Assembly: GCF_002752355.1 (NCBI RefSeq)
Contig: NZ_MRAV01000013.1
Coordinates: 1-64,000, forward strand
Direction of reading: 5' to 3'
Source: Leucobacter sp. OLIS6
Lineage (GTDB): Bacteria; Actinomycetota; Actinomycetes; Actinomycetales; Microbacteriaceae
Length of the DNA stretch: 64,000 nucleotides
The position numbers and the translations under genes were made by a program. Positions 52,405 through 60,842 of the stretch are shown one piece after another. The notes beneath the pieces are model-generated. The model did no database searches, was not told the origin of the DNA, and saw only the letters and a list, made by a program, of their open reading frames with translations. Every line of letters starts with the position of its first letter. Position 1 is the stretch's first letter.

Positions 52405-52878
52405 ATGCGGATCGACGAGCTCGATGCGGCCCTGATCCGGTTGCTGACCGACTCGCCGCAGCTTCCCGTGCTGGAGTGCGCGCGGCGGCTCGGCGTTGCC
52501 CGGGGCACCGTGATCAGCCGGCTGGCGCGGCTGCACGAGCGCGGCGTGATCGAGGGCATCGTGCCGAGGATCGATCCGCGCGGGCTGGGCTATGCGCTGA
52601 CCGCGTTCTGCCAGGTCGAGATCGATCAGAAGGTCGGGCACGACAAGGTCGCGGCGGCGCTCGCCCGGGCGATCCCCGAGATCGTCGACATGTACACGGT
52701 CACCGGCATCGCCGACATGCAGCTGCGCGTGGTCGCGCACGACGCGGATCAGCTGCAGAGCGTGCTGGACCGGATCGCGCTCGTGCCCGGCGTCGCGCGC
52801 ACGGCGTCGTCGATCGCGATGCGCACGCACTTCTCGAGCCGCGTGCTCCCGCTCGTGGAGCACGCGGCGGGGGAGTGA
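52405..52878 (+). CDS. Lrp/AsnC-family regulator
   Basis: 157 residues, with AAGGAG at 52394-52399 fixing the ATG. N-terminal HTH: RIDELDAALIRLLTD, CARRLGVARGTVISRLARL; C-terminal RAM ligand-binding domain with CQVEIDQKV and YTVTGIADMQLRVVA. Third gene of the operon after the permease; the dyad over the operon promoter may be its target. Amino-acid effector unknown. Confidence 0.92.
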   Translation: MRIDELDAALIRLLTDSPQLPVLECARRLGVARGTVISRLARLHERGVIEGIVPRIDPRGLGYALTAFCQVEIDQKVGHDKVAAALARAIPEIVDMYTVTGIADMQLRVVAHDADQLQSVLDRIALVPGVARTASSIAMRTHFSSRVLPLVEHAAGE

Positions 52879-52892
52879 GGCGCGCTGCGCCG

Positions 52893-54803
52893 CTAGCGCC
52901 CCTCGAAGGTCTTGCGCCACTCCTCGACCGAGACGAGCTCGGGCAGCGCGGCACGGTACTCGGCGGCGAGCCGATCCCAGTTGCGCGAGATCTCCCGGGT
53001 GAGGGCGCGGCTCTCCTTGAGGAGCCGGCGGAACTTGGCGCGGTCGTGCCGATACCAGGCCTTGCCGGCACCGTCGGCAGTGCCGACGACCACGCTGTGG
53101 TGTCCGGGGACCCGCCACCAGTTCGCGTCGCGCTTGGCGTACTCGAGCTCGGGCTCGGGCGCGTTGCGCTCGTCGCCGTTCCGGAGCCAGTGCTTCGGCG
53201 TCGCCTTCAGCGTGAAGAGCGCCAGACGGACGCCTGCGGGGGACTGCTGCTCGCCGAGCTGGGGCAGCGCGCGTCCGCCGCGCGCGACCGGGGTCTCGGG
53301 ATCGCCCGAGCGGTACACGCGGGTCTCGGGGAACTCCGCCGCGACGCTGCGTGCCCGCGGCATCGCCTTACCGATGTCGGCGTGCAGGCCGTTCGGCCCG
53401 TCGAGCACCGAGCGCAACGCGTCGACCGCGAGCTGCACGGCGTAGTACTGCATGTTGAGCAGCTTCTTGAGGTCCTGCCGGCCGCTGTTCTGCAGCATGC
53501 GACCGCCCTTGGGCTCGTGCGAGTGCAGCAGACCGGCGATGATGCGGTTGCGGGTGTGGAAGAACGCCTGCCAGTCCTGGGTGTCGTCCTTGTCGAGCCA
53601 CGACACGTGCCAGAGCGCGACACCGGGCAGCGAGACCGTGCGGAACCCGTGCTCTCGGGCGCGCAGGCCGTACTCGGCGTCGTCCCACTTGATGAAGACG
53701 GGGAGCGAGAGCCCGACCTCTGCGATCACGCGCTTCGGGATCAGGCACATCCACCAGCCGTTGTAGTCCGAGTCGAGGCGCGCGTGCATCCACGGGGTCT
53801 GCCGCAGGTTGCTCGCGCGGAAGTCGTGCCGGCTCTGTTCGGGGAACGAGGGCCCCCACATGAAGGGCCCCGGGCGCACGACCTCGGCCCAGGCGTGCAG
53901 CACGGGCTTGTCGAGCAGATCGAACATGTGCCCGCCGACGATGGTCGGTTCGCGGCTGAACCGGCCGAACTGCAGCGCGCGCAGCGCACTCTCGGTCTCG
54001 AACTCGACGTCGTCGTCGAGCAGCAGCAGGAAGTCGGAATCGGGGCGGTCGAGCGTCTCGGCCATGGCGCGCGAGAACCCGCCCGACCCGCCGAGGTTGC
54101 CCTGTTCGATCACGGCGAGCTTCTCGCCGAGCCGGCGCGCGACCGCGTCGAAGCCGGCCTCGTCGCGCACCTTGCGCGTGCCCTGGTCGACGAGGAAGAT
54201 GCGGTCGATCGCGTCGACGAGCGCCGGGTTGCCCGCGATGTTCTCGAGCGTCGCCACGCAGTAGTCCGGCTTGTTGTACGTGGTCATGCCGAGGCTCAGA
54301 CGGCCGGTCGACGTGGGCTCCGCGTCGGTGCTCCAATCGCCGCCGGCGAGCGTCACATCGGACTCTCCGGCGATCAGGTCGAACCAGTACCAGCCGCCGT
54401 CGCCGAAGTTGTTGAGCGGCAGTTCGAAACGCAGTTCGACGTCGGAGCCGGTGCCGGAGAACTCACGGGAGTCGACCCGCTGCTGCGCACCGCCCGCATT
54501 GGTCCGGTAGACGATCGCGGTCCCGGCGCCTCGCACGCGCAGCGTGAGCGCGACGGAGTCGACCACGGTCCACCGCTGCCAGTAGGCGGCGGGGAACGCG
54601 TTGAAGTAGGTGCCGTACGAGACGCGCTGCCCGCTGCGCACGCGTACGCTGTCGCGCGACAGCACGTCGTCGATGTGCGCGACCGAGCTCAACCGAACCG
54701 GTTCCCCGCCGATCGAGGACCAGGTCTCCGGGTCCGTATAGAGCGGGAGGACGTCGGGGTCCCGGTTCTCGGGGAAGACGATGTGCTGCAGGGTGGTGGG
54801 CAT
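52893..54803 (-). CDS. Galactofuranosyltransferase, GlfT2-like
   Basis: 636 residues from ATG 54803 (an upstream ATG at 54866 overlaps a -10 box TACGAT, so is rejected). Matches the GlfT2 layout: an N-terminal beta-sandwich (about 1-170; SYGTYFNAFPAAYWQRW), a GT-A domain with LLLLDDDVEF near residue 264, FIKWDDAEYGLRARE near 372 and LWHVSWLDKDDTQDWQ with the conserved His, then a helical C-terminal domain. GlfT2 polymerises galactofuranose from UDP-Galf on a lipid carrier, so this gene with glf and galE implies a galactofuran-containing wall polymer. Confidence 0.93.
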   Translation of the reverse strand: MPTTLQHIVFPENRDPDVLPLYTDPETWSSIGGEPVRLSSVAHIDDVLSRDSVRVRSGQRVSYGTYFNAFPAAYWQRWTVVDSVALTLRVRGAGTAIVYRTNAGGAQQRVDSREFSGTGSDVELRFELPLNNFGDGGWYWFDLIAGESDVTLAGGDWSTDAEPTSTGRLSLGMTTYNKPDYCVATLENIAGNPALVDAIDRIFLVDQGTRKVRDEAGFDAVARRLGEKLAVIEQGNLGGSGGFSRAMAETLDRPDSDFLLLLDDDVEFETESALRALQFGRFSREPTIVGGHMFDLLDKPVLHAWAEVVRPGPFMWGPSFPEQSRHDFRASNLRQTPWMHARLDSDYNGWWMCLIPKRVIAEVGLSLPVFIKWDDAEYGLRAREHGFRTVSLPGVALWHVSWLDKDDTQDWQAFFHTRNRIIAGLLHSHEPKGGRMLQNSGRQDLKKLLNMQYYAVQLAVDALRSVLDGPNGLHADIGKAMPRARSVAAEFPETRVYRSGDPETPVARGGRALPQLGEQQSPAGVRLALFTLKATPKHWLRNGDERNAPEPELEYAKRDANWWRVPGHHSVVVGTADGAGKAWYRHDRAKFRRLLKESRALTREISRNWDRLAAEYRAALPELVSVEEWRKTFEGR

Positions 54804-54881
54804 CGGGGGAGTACGCGACCTTTCGGGTTCGTCCAGCGACGCGGACGGGCCGCGACGATACGGCATCGTACCGTGCCGAGA

Positions 54882-57113
54882 TTACCGTTCGGGTTTCGGC
54901 GGTCGCACCGGGCTCCGCAGCGCTCGGGCGAGCTCCTGGCCGAGCGGTCCCGCGAGCGATTTCGCGTAGCTGCGCGACAGGTGGTCGCGGTCGTAGAACA
55001 CCGGCACCCCGCCGATCACGCCGCTGCAGACGGGCGCGCCGGAGCCGCGCGACGGCGCGCAGAATCGTGGGGTCAGATCGAGCACGCGCACGTTCGGGAG
55101 ACGCAGGCTCGCGGCGGCCTCCGCGAGCGGATCCGGCCGCAGCGCTTCCGGCTTCGGTGCCAGGCACCCTCCGGCGCGCTCGCCGTTCGCGATGGCGCAG
55201 TCGATACCGAGCCGGGGGCCGTCGTTCGGGATGTCGCGGATCACCGCGATCCGTGTGCCCGCGCGGGCGAGCTCGTCGAACAGCGGGCGGATGCCGTCGG
55301 CGTACTGCTGCGACTGCGACCGCCCCGTGCCGTCGTCGATCTCCTCCGCACTGCCCCAGAGCGAGACGAGGAGGAGCGCGGGCGGTGCGGCGAGCAGGCG
55401 CTCGCGGACGTCCGTGTTCCACGCCGCGCAGGACGCGGCCTTCTTCGTCGCCGCGCCCTTGAACGACACGAACGGCGCTTCGACGAAGGGGCAGCCGCCG
55501 TGCATCGTGCTGCGCACGGTCCAGCCGTTGCCGCGAGCGAGGTCGTAGACCGCGCCCTTCCAGTGCTCCGCGTGCGAGTCTCCGACGAGCCAGACCTCGT
55601 CGGACGCGGGGCGGGGGCCGGGGCCGGTGACCGGGGAGGACGAGCCGGCGCCGCCGAACGAGCACTCGACGAAGCTCGGTTTCCCGTCGGCGATGATCTG
55701 CCGGCCTTCGGGCGCGAGCACGCACTCCTCCGGCGCGAACCAGGGCGTGTTCCGTTCACCGCCCGGGGCGACTTTCGCGGGGCCGAAGGGATCCCCGCAC
55801 CGCTGCCCGGCATCGGGTGCGAGGGCGGCGGCGCCGAAGCAGTCGGACGACGCCAGCTCCCGCTCCTGCTGCGCGGCGCGCTGCTGGACCGCCGAACCCG
55901 CCCAGCCGACGCCGAGCACAGCGATCCCGACGACGACGACCGACGCCAGAGAGGCCGATAGGGGGACGCGGGGACGCGCCGCGGTGAACAGTCGGGAGCG
56001 GCCCGGATCTTCGACGAAATGCTTGGTCGCCGCCGCGAGAACCACGCTCAACGCGAGGATGCCGACGCGCGCGACCGTGCCGAGCTCATGCTGCAGCACG
56101 AACGGCAGGATCACGATCAACGGCCAGTGCCAGAGGTAGAGCGAATAGGAGATGTCGCCGACGTACTGCACGGGGCGCCAGGCCAGCCAGCGCAGCGGCG
56201 ACCACGCGGGCGCGTCGGATCCGGTCGCGATGAGCAGCGCGGTCGCCGAGACGGGGATGAGGGCCCAGGCGCCGGGGAACGGGGTCTCGGGGGTGAACCG
56301 GAACGCGGCGAACGCGAGCGCCGCGAGAGCAGCCCAGTGCGCGACTCCGCGCAGCGCGTCGCCGCCGCGCCGAGCGAGGAAACGCTCGATCCGGGTCCCG
56401 ACGAACGCGAGCAGGCCGCCGGCGAGGAACTCCCATCCGCGGACGAGCGTGTGGAAATAGGCAACGGAGCTGTCGACGTCCGTGAGCCAGAGGCCGAATC
56501 CGAACGAGCCGAGCCCGAGCACGATCGTGGCCGCGAGCAGGGCCGGTCGCACTCCGCGGGCGCCGCGGCGCGCGGCGAGCCAGCCGACGAGCAGGATGAC
56601 GGCGGGCCAGAGGAGGTAGAACTGCTCCTCGACGGACAGCGACCAGTAGTGCTGCACCGGGGTCGCGGCCTCGCTCTGCGCCGAGTAGTCGACGGAGGTG
56701 AGGGCCAGCATCCAGTTCTCGAAGTAGGCGCTCGCCGCGAATACCTCGCGGGCGATGCGCTCCCAGCGCTCGGCAGGCACCCAGACGAGCGATGCGGCGA
56801 GCGACGCGACCGCCACGAGCAGCGCGGCCGGCAGGAGCCGCTTCGCGCGGCGCGCGTAGAACTTGGGCAGCGAGATCGTGCCCCGCCGGTCGTGCTCGCG
56901 CAGCAGGTGCGAGGTGATCAAGAACCCGGAGATGACGAAGAAGATGTCGACGCCGATGTAGCCCCCGGGCACGTGCCACGGCCACAGGTGGCCCAGCAGC
57001 ACCAATCCGACGGCGATCGCCCGGAGCGCCTGGATGTCGGTACGGACGGGAGTCGTGGCACGCGCCGAACCGCGGGCGCGCAGCGCGGGTGCGGTTCCTG
57101 GCTGGCTGGACAT
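54882..57113 (-). CDS. AT3 acyltransferase with C-terminal SGNH domain (OafA-like)
   Basis: 743 residues from ATG 57113 (ATG 57122 also possible). Residues about 25-370 are a 10-segment AT3 domain: RTDIQALRAIAVGLVLLGHL, GVDIFFVISGFLITSHLL, YARRAKRLLPA and WSLSVEEQFYLLWP. After one more membrane segment comes an extracellular SGNH hydrolase-like domain with EVWLVGDSHAEHW and the catalytic Asp-x2-His in YDRDHLSRSYAK. Such two-domain proteins O-acetylate surface polysaccharides or peptidoglycan. It lies between glfT2 and the ligase operon; the galactofuran is a possible target. Confidence 0.9.
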   Translation of the reverse strand: MSSQPGTAPALRARGSARATTPVRTDIQALRAIAVGLVLLGHLWPWHVPGGYIGVDIFFVISGFLITSHLLREHDRRGTISLPKFYARRAKRLLPAALLVAVASLAASLVWVPAERWERIAREVFAASAYFENWMLALTSVDYSAQSEAATPVQHYWSLSVEEQFYLLWPAVILLVGWLAARRGARGVRPALLAATIVLGLGSFGFGLWLTDVDSSVAYFHTLVRGWEFLAGGLLAFVGTRIERFLARRGGDALRGVAHWAALAALAFAAFRFTPETPFPGAWALIPVSATALLIATGSDAPAWSPLRWLAWRPVQYVGDISYSLYLWHWPLIVILPFVLQHELGTVARVGILALSVVLAAATKHFVEDPGRSRLFTAARPRVPLSASLASVVVVGIAVLGVGWAGSAVQQRAAQQERELASSDCFGAAALAPDAGQRCGDPFGPAKVAPGGERNTPWFAPEECVLAPEGRQIIADGKPSFVECSFGGAGSSSPVTGPGPRPASDEVWLVGDSHAEHWKGAVYDLARGNGWTVRSTMHGGCPFVEAPFVSFKGAATKKAASCAAWNTDVRERLLAAPPALLLVSLWGSAEEIDDGTGRSQSQQYADGIRPLFDELARAGTRIAVIRDIPNDGPRLGIDCAIANGERAGGCLAPKPEALRPDPLAEAAASLRLPNVRVLDLTPRFCAPSRGSGAPVCSGVIGGVPVFYDRDHLSRSYAKSLAGPLGQELARALRSPVRPPKPER

Positions 57114-57172
57114 CTGCACCATTCAAGTCGGCGCCGGGCGACCGCGCAATTCGTCGGACCGGCTGCGCCGGA

Positions 57173-57547
57173 TCAGGCCTCGGCGGGCCTACGGTCGAGA
57201 TCGAGAGCGGCAGTGCACTCCCAGACGGCGAGCGTGAGCTCGGGGCAGAGCCGGGCGACCTCGCGCATCAGTTCGAACTCGACCCGGTCGGCGTTGCGAC
57301 GGTGGATCGCGGCGTCCGGGCCCGATCCGCGTGAGGCGAGCCGGGTCAGCGCGAATTCGGCCATGCGGCCCTGCTCCTCGAGCAGCTCGTCGCGCACGGC
57401 GCGGACGACGAGCACGTCGACGCTGGGCAGCGTCTCGATCGACTCCGCCGGATCCTCGCCCATGCGACCGCGCTGCTCGAGCAGTGCGTCCCGTTCGATC
57501 CGCGCGTCCGCCCGGAGCGCCGGCAGGCGTTCCTGCACCGGCATCAT
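57173..57547 (-). CDS. Small hypothetical protein
   Basis: 124 residues. The ATG overlaps the stop of the ligase gene (ATGA) and an in-frame second ATG follows at once. Sequence is hydrophilic, Leu/Glu/Arg-rich, mostly helical, with VDVLVVRAVRDELLEEQGR and LCPELTLAVWECTAALD; no signal or membrane segment and no domain I recognise. The tight coupling to the ligase is the main reason to call it real. Confidence 0.5.
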   Translation of the reverse strand: MMPVQERLPALRADARIERDALLEQRGRMGEDPAESIETLPSVDVLVVRAVRDELLEEQGRMAEFALTRLASRGSGPDAAIHRRNADRVEFELMREVARLCPELTLAVWECTAALDLDRRPAEA

Positions 57548-58941
57548 CGCGGGGCCCGATCCGGTCGCACCGCGGTCGCACCCGGGGTCTCCCTCGGGAT
57601 CGGCACGCGCCGCCAGGGCAGCATCGCGGGTTCGGTATCGGGCGAGGGAAGCCTGAAGTCGACACGGGACTTGACCGCGAGGATCACGAGCAGCAGCCAG
57701 CCGTTCTCGACGAGGATCCGGCTCTCGGTGAGGGACTGCACGAGCAGGGCGATCATCATCAGGAAGGGCCAGAGCGCGCTGGTCGCGTAGGGCAGCGCGG
57801 CACCGGGGCCGCGGCGCGGCTGATCGACGGCGCGGAACCAGGTGCGGAGCAGGGTGAGTACGACGAGCGGTGCGAACACGAGCACGCCGAGCAGGCCGAG
57901 CTGGAACCAGACGTCCAGCCAGGCGTTGTGCGCGCTCGGCACGGGCAGCCCGACCTTCGTGTCGAGGCTCGCGAAGGGCTCGATCCAGGTGGGCCAGTAG
58001 CTGACCCAGCCCCACCCGACCCAGGGATGCTGCGATCCGTGATCGATGACCTTCTGCCAGATCTCGATGCGACCCGTGAGGTCCGAGCTCTTGCCGAACA
58101 GGCCGAAGACCGTGTCGCGGGCGAAGGCGACCGAGAGCACCCCGGCGAGGGCGAGGGCGAGGCCCGTGAGGTAGACGGGCACGCGGCCCTCGGGTCCGCG
58201 GCGGCGGGCCCAGAGCGCGAAGGCGAGCGCGGCGGCGACCGCGATGAACGCCACCCACACCGTCGCGCTCCGGGTGAGCACGATGCAGAGGAACGCGAGC
58301 ACGACCCAGAACCAGCCGGCGACGGGGCGCACGAGACCCGCGCGGAGCTGAATGCCGAAGGCGATGAGGGCGAGCAGCGCGAGGAACCCGAACAGCACCG
58401 AGCTGCCGAGCAGTCCCTGGATCGGGCCGCCCGAGAACAGCAGGTCGCGGCTCCACCAGGTGAGCTTCGAGAACTTGCCGTCGGGCCCCGGTTCGATCCA
58501 CCAGGGCACGACCGGGTGCTGCACGAAGACCGACACCCACAGTTCGAAGAGGATCGAGAGCCCGATCAGCCAGCGGAACGCCGACGCGAGGGTGCGCAGC
58601 AGTTCGTGCCAGCTGAGGACGAAGGCCAGAACCACCGCGACGGCGGTGGTCGCGAGCTGCACGGCGACGCCGATCGCCGACCAGGCGGTGTACTGCGACC
58701 AGGCGATCGAGACCAGCGCGACGCCCAGGAACCAATAGAGCGGAGCGGGCAGACGGTACCAACGGAAGTCCGCCGGGCGCAGCCGCACGAACAGCACGAC
58801 GCTGACCACGACGATCACGCCGGCGATTGCGAAATACGCGGGGATTCCGACGAGATTCCGCACCGCGTTGCCGCCGAAGGTGAAGAGGAAGACGGCGATC
58901 GCGTGAGCGCTCACCCCGAGCCTGGTCTTCGTCTCTGCCAC
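57544..58941 (-). CDS. O-antigen ligase/polymerase-like membrane protein (Wzy_C family)
   Basis: 465 residues from GTG 58941, supported by a -10 box 7 nt upstream. About 11 hydrophobic segments and one large extracytoplasmic loop containing DLTGRIEIWQKVIDHGSQHP and WVGWGWVSYWPTWIEP, the Wzy_C hallmark with a conserved Arg and Trp/Gly cluster. It would join glycan units or transfer a finished chain on the outer face. The short hypothetical gene follows with a 4-nt overlap. Divergent from manA with overlapping -10 boxes. Confidence 0.85.
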   Translation of the reverse strand: MAETKTRLGVSAHAIAVFLFTFGGNAVRNLVGIPAYFAIAGVIVVVSVVLFVRLRPADFRWYRLPAPLYWFLGVALVSIAWSQYTAWSAIGVAVQLATTAVAVVLAFVLSWHELLRTLASAFRWLIGLSILFELWVSVFVQHPVVPWWIEPGPDGKFSKLTWWSRDLLFSGGPIQGLLGSSVLFGFLALLALIAFGIQLRAGLVRPVAGWFWVVLAFLCIVLTRSATVWVAFIAVAAALAFALWARRRGPEGRVPVYLTGLALALAGVLSVAFARDTVFGLFGKSSDLTGRIEIWQKVIDHGSQHPWVGWGWVSYWPTWIEPFASLDTKVGLPVPSAHNAWLDVWFQLGLLGVLVFAPLVVLTLLRTWFRAVDQPRRGPGAALPYATSALWPFLMMIALLVQSLTESRILVENGWLLLVILAVKSRVDFRLPSPDTEPAMLPWRRVPIPRETPGATAVRPDRAPR

Positions 58942-58947
58942 AGACGG

Positions 58948-58954
58948 TATGGTA
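58948..58954. promoter_or_regulatory. Overlapping divergent -10 boxes (ligase and manA)
   Basis: The 7-mer TATGGTA reads as TATGGT on the plus strand (58948-58953, toward manA) and as TACCAT on the minus strand (58954-58949, 7 nt before the ligase GTG). Both are acceptable -10 boxes, so one melting site may fire in both directions. Confidence 0.5.
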
Positions 58955-58998
58955 AGCCATGCCCGCTGCCAGGACCCTATTCGTCGGAGGCGACGCAC

Positions 58999-60318
58999 GT
59001 GCTGATCTTCATCCGGAACACTCCGCGCAACTACGCGTGGGGCTCCCGCGATGCGCTGCCGGAGCTGCTGGGAACCGCTCCGACGGGTGAGCCGCAGGCC
59101 GAGCTCTGGCTCGGCGCGCACCCGGGCAGCCCGGCCTCCGTGGCCAAGGCGACCCCCGTCGCGCACACGCTCATCGATCTGATCGCGAGCGACCCGGACC
59201 GCTACGGCGTCGACGGCGACCGCCTCCCGTTCCTGCTCAAGGTGCTCGCCATCGGCGCGCCGCTCTCGCTGCAGGTGCATCCCGACGCGGCGCAGGCCGC
59301 GGCCGGGTTCGCCGCCGAGGAGGCCGCGGGGATCCCGCTGGACGCCAGGGAGCGCAACTACGGGGACCCGGGACACAAGCCCGAGCTGCTGGTCGCACTG
59401 GGCGAGGTGAGCGCGCTGAGCGGGTTCCGCCCGCTCGCCGCCGCCCGCGACGACTACCGCGCGCTCGCCGCAGCGGCCGGCGGATCCGGAACCGCGGCGG
59501 GCCGCGCGCTCGCCGGCCTGGCCGAGCACTGCACGGCGGTCGGCGAGGGGGATCCCGCCGCAGAGAGTGCTCGCCGCCGTTCAGCGTTCCTCGCCTGGGC
59601 GTTCAGCGGAGCGCCCGAGGTGGACTCGGCCGGGCAGGCGCTCGCCGATGTCGTGCGGGGCAGCTCCGCGTCGATCGAGGGGATCGATGCCCATCGCCTC
59701 GCCGCGCTGCGCGGCCTCGTCGCCGCGCACGCCGGCGACCCGGGAGTGCTGGTCTCGGTGCTGCTCCACCTGGTGCGTCTCGCTCCGGGCGAGGCGATCT
59801 ATCTCGGTGCCGGCCAGCTGCACGCCTATCTGAACGGGATCGCGGTCGAGGTGATGGCGGCGTCGGACAACGTGCTGCGCGCGGGGCTCACGCAGAAGCA
59901 CGTCGACATCGCGGAGCTCACCCGCATCGTCGACCTCGGCGAGCTGGACGAGCCGCGGTGCGTCGCGGGGAACCCCGCTCCGGGGGTGCGGTCGTGGGAA
60001 CCCGACATCCCGGACTTCCGGCTGATGCGGGTGCGGCTGCGCGAACCCGAGGAGCCGGGGCTGCCCGTCGGGGACGCGACGGACCGCGCCGTGATCGAGG
60101 CGCCGTTCCCGCTCGTGCTGATCGCGACCGAGGGGCGGGCCCGGGTGGAGCGCCCGGAGGCGGATCTCGCGGAGGTCGCGAACCTGCGCAGGGGGCAGTC
60201 CCTGTACGTCTCGGCGGGCGACCCGATCGAGCTGACGGGGACCGGCGAGGTGTTCCTCGCGACGGTCGGGCGCGGCTGGGCGGGACGCGGCGCGAGCGTG
60301 TCGCAGACCCTCAAGTAA
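58999..60318 (+). CDS. manA: Mannose-6-phosphate isomerase, class I
   Basis: 439 residues from GTG 58999, fixed by GGAGG 8 nt upstream. Interconverts fructose-6-P and mannose-6-P. Motifs of the cupin-type enzyme: NTPRNYAWGSRDALPELLG, AELWLGAHPGSPA, LPFLLKVLAIGAPLSLQVHP with zinc ligands, and GDPGHKPELLVAL; LHAYLNGIAVEVMAASDNV carries further metal and substrate residues. It provides mannose for GDP-mannose and wall mannans. An 8-bp hairpin contains its stop codon. Confidence 0.95.
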   Translation: MLIFIRNTPRNYAWGSRDALPELLGTAPTGEPQAELWLGAHPGSPASVAKATPVAHTLIDLIASDPDRYGVDGDRLPFLLKVLAIGAPLSLQVHPDAAQAAAGFAAEEAAGIPLDARERNYGDPGHKPELLVALGEVSALSGFRPLAAARDDYRALAAAAGGSGTAAGRALAGLAEHCTAVGEGDPAAESARRRSAFLAWAFSGAPEVDSAGQALADVVRGSSASIEGIDAHRLAALRGLVAAHAGDPGVLVSVLLHLVRLAPGEAIYLGAGQLHAYLNGIAVEVMAASDNVLRAGLTQKHVDIAELTRIVDLGELDEPRCVAGNPAPGVRSWEPDIPDFRLMRVRLREPEEPGLPVGDATDRAVIEAPFPLVLIATEGRARVERPEADLAEVANLRRGQSLYVSAGDPIELTGTGEVFLATVGRGWAGRGASVSQTLK

Positions 60319-60328
60319 CACTTGAGGG
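60308..60328 (+). terminator. Hairpin over the manA stop codon (terminator or operator)
   Basis: CCCTCAAG (60308-60315) and CTTGAGGG (60321-60328) flank TAACA, which holds the manA stop. TTTAGACTC follows. It may terminate manA or act as a binding site; the TCAAG-N5-CTTGA core also occurs before the 27 kb secreted protein. Confidence 0.4.
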
Positions 60329-60343
60329 TTTAGACTCTTCGGC

Positions 60344-60372
60344 TTGACTTCATCGAATTACACCGGTGTAAT
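60344..60372 (+). promoter_or_regulatory. whiB promoter with 16-bp palindrome over the -10
   Basis: TTGACT (60344-60349), 17-bp spacer, TGTAAT (60367-60372). ATTACACCGGTGTAAT at 60357-60372 is a perfect 16-bp palindrome that includes the whole -10 box, so a dimeric repressor bound there would block the promoter. Confidence 0.7.
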
Positions 60373-60424
60373 GATTCGAGGCGTCGGTTGACGCGACGGT
60401 TTTCGGGAAGGGAGAGAAGCACAG

Positions 60425-60736
60425 ATGTCTGATACCTCCCCCACCTCGGTTCCGGGTAACTGGTTCGTCGACCCCGTATTCCTCGGGGTTCCCGGCGTCC
60501 GCCCCTCCGAGGACGAAACTCTCGCCTGGCAGTCGGATGCGCTCTGCGCGCAGACCGACCCCGAAGCGTTCTTCCCCGAGAAGGGCGGATCGACCCGCGA
60601 GGCCAAGCGCATCTGCGAAAGCTGCGAAGTGCGCTCCGAGTGCCTCGACTACGCGCTCGCCAACGACGAGCGCTTCGGCATCTGGGGCGGGCTCTCCGAG
60701 CGCGAACGTCGCCGCCTCCGTCGCGAAGCCATCTAG
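60425..60736 (+). CDS. whiB2: WhiB2/WhmD-type iron-sulfur transcription factor
   Basis: 103 residues, ATG preceded by GGGAGAG. The four cluster cysteines are in DALCAQTDPEAFFP, RICESCEVRSECLDYAL; then the turn GIWGG and a basic tail (ERERRRLRREAI). The stretch from ALCAQTDPEAFFPEKGGST to the end is the WhiB2/WhmD form, the branch needed for septation in mycobacteria and streptomycetes. The manA-whiB2 neighbourhood is also found in mycobacteria, which supports the subfamily call. Confidence 0.93.
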   Translation: MSDTSPTSVPGNWFVDPVFLGVPGVRPSEDETLAWQSDALCAQTDPEAFFPEKGGSTREAKRICESCEVRSECLDYALANDERFGIWGGLSERERRRLRREAI

Positions 60737-60827
60737 CCTTCCCGCGCTCGCCACCGGATCCGGCCGCTCCTCCCTGTGAGCTCGCCGCTCACCGGCATGG
60801 CGGATCGTCGCGGGCCCCATGCCCGCC

Positions 60828-60842
60828 TAGGCTGATTCCGAT
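60828..60842 (+). promoter_or_regulatory. -10 box upstream of the large GT2 gene
   Basis: TAGGCT (60828-60833), 9 nt, then ATG 60843; leaderless or with a leader of two or three bases. Confidence 0.45.

Noticed and set aside
54804-54866. Earlier ATG for the GlfT2-like gene at 54866
   Set aside because: That ATG overlaps a likely -10 box (TACGAT on the minus strand) and would not be on the transcript.
58959-58998. ATG at 58959, 5 nt after TATGGT, as the manA start
   Set aside because: It is out of frame with the ManA motifs; the GTG at 58999 is in frame and has GGAGG upstream.
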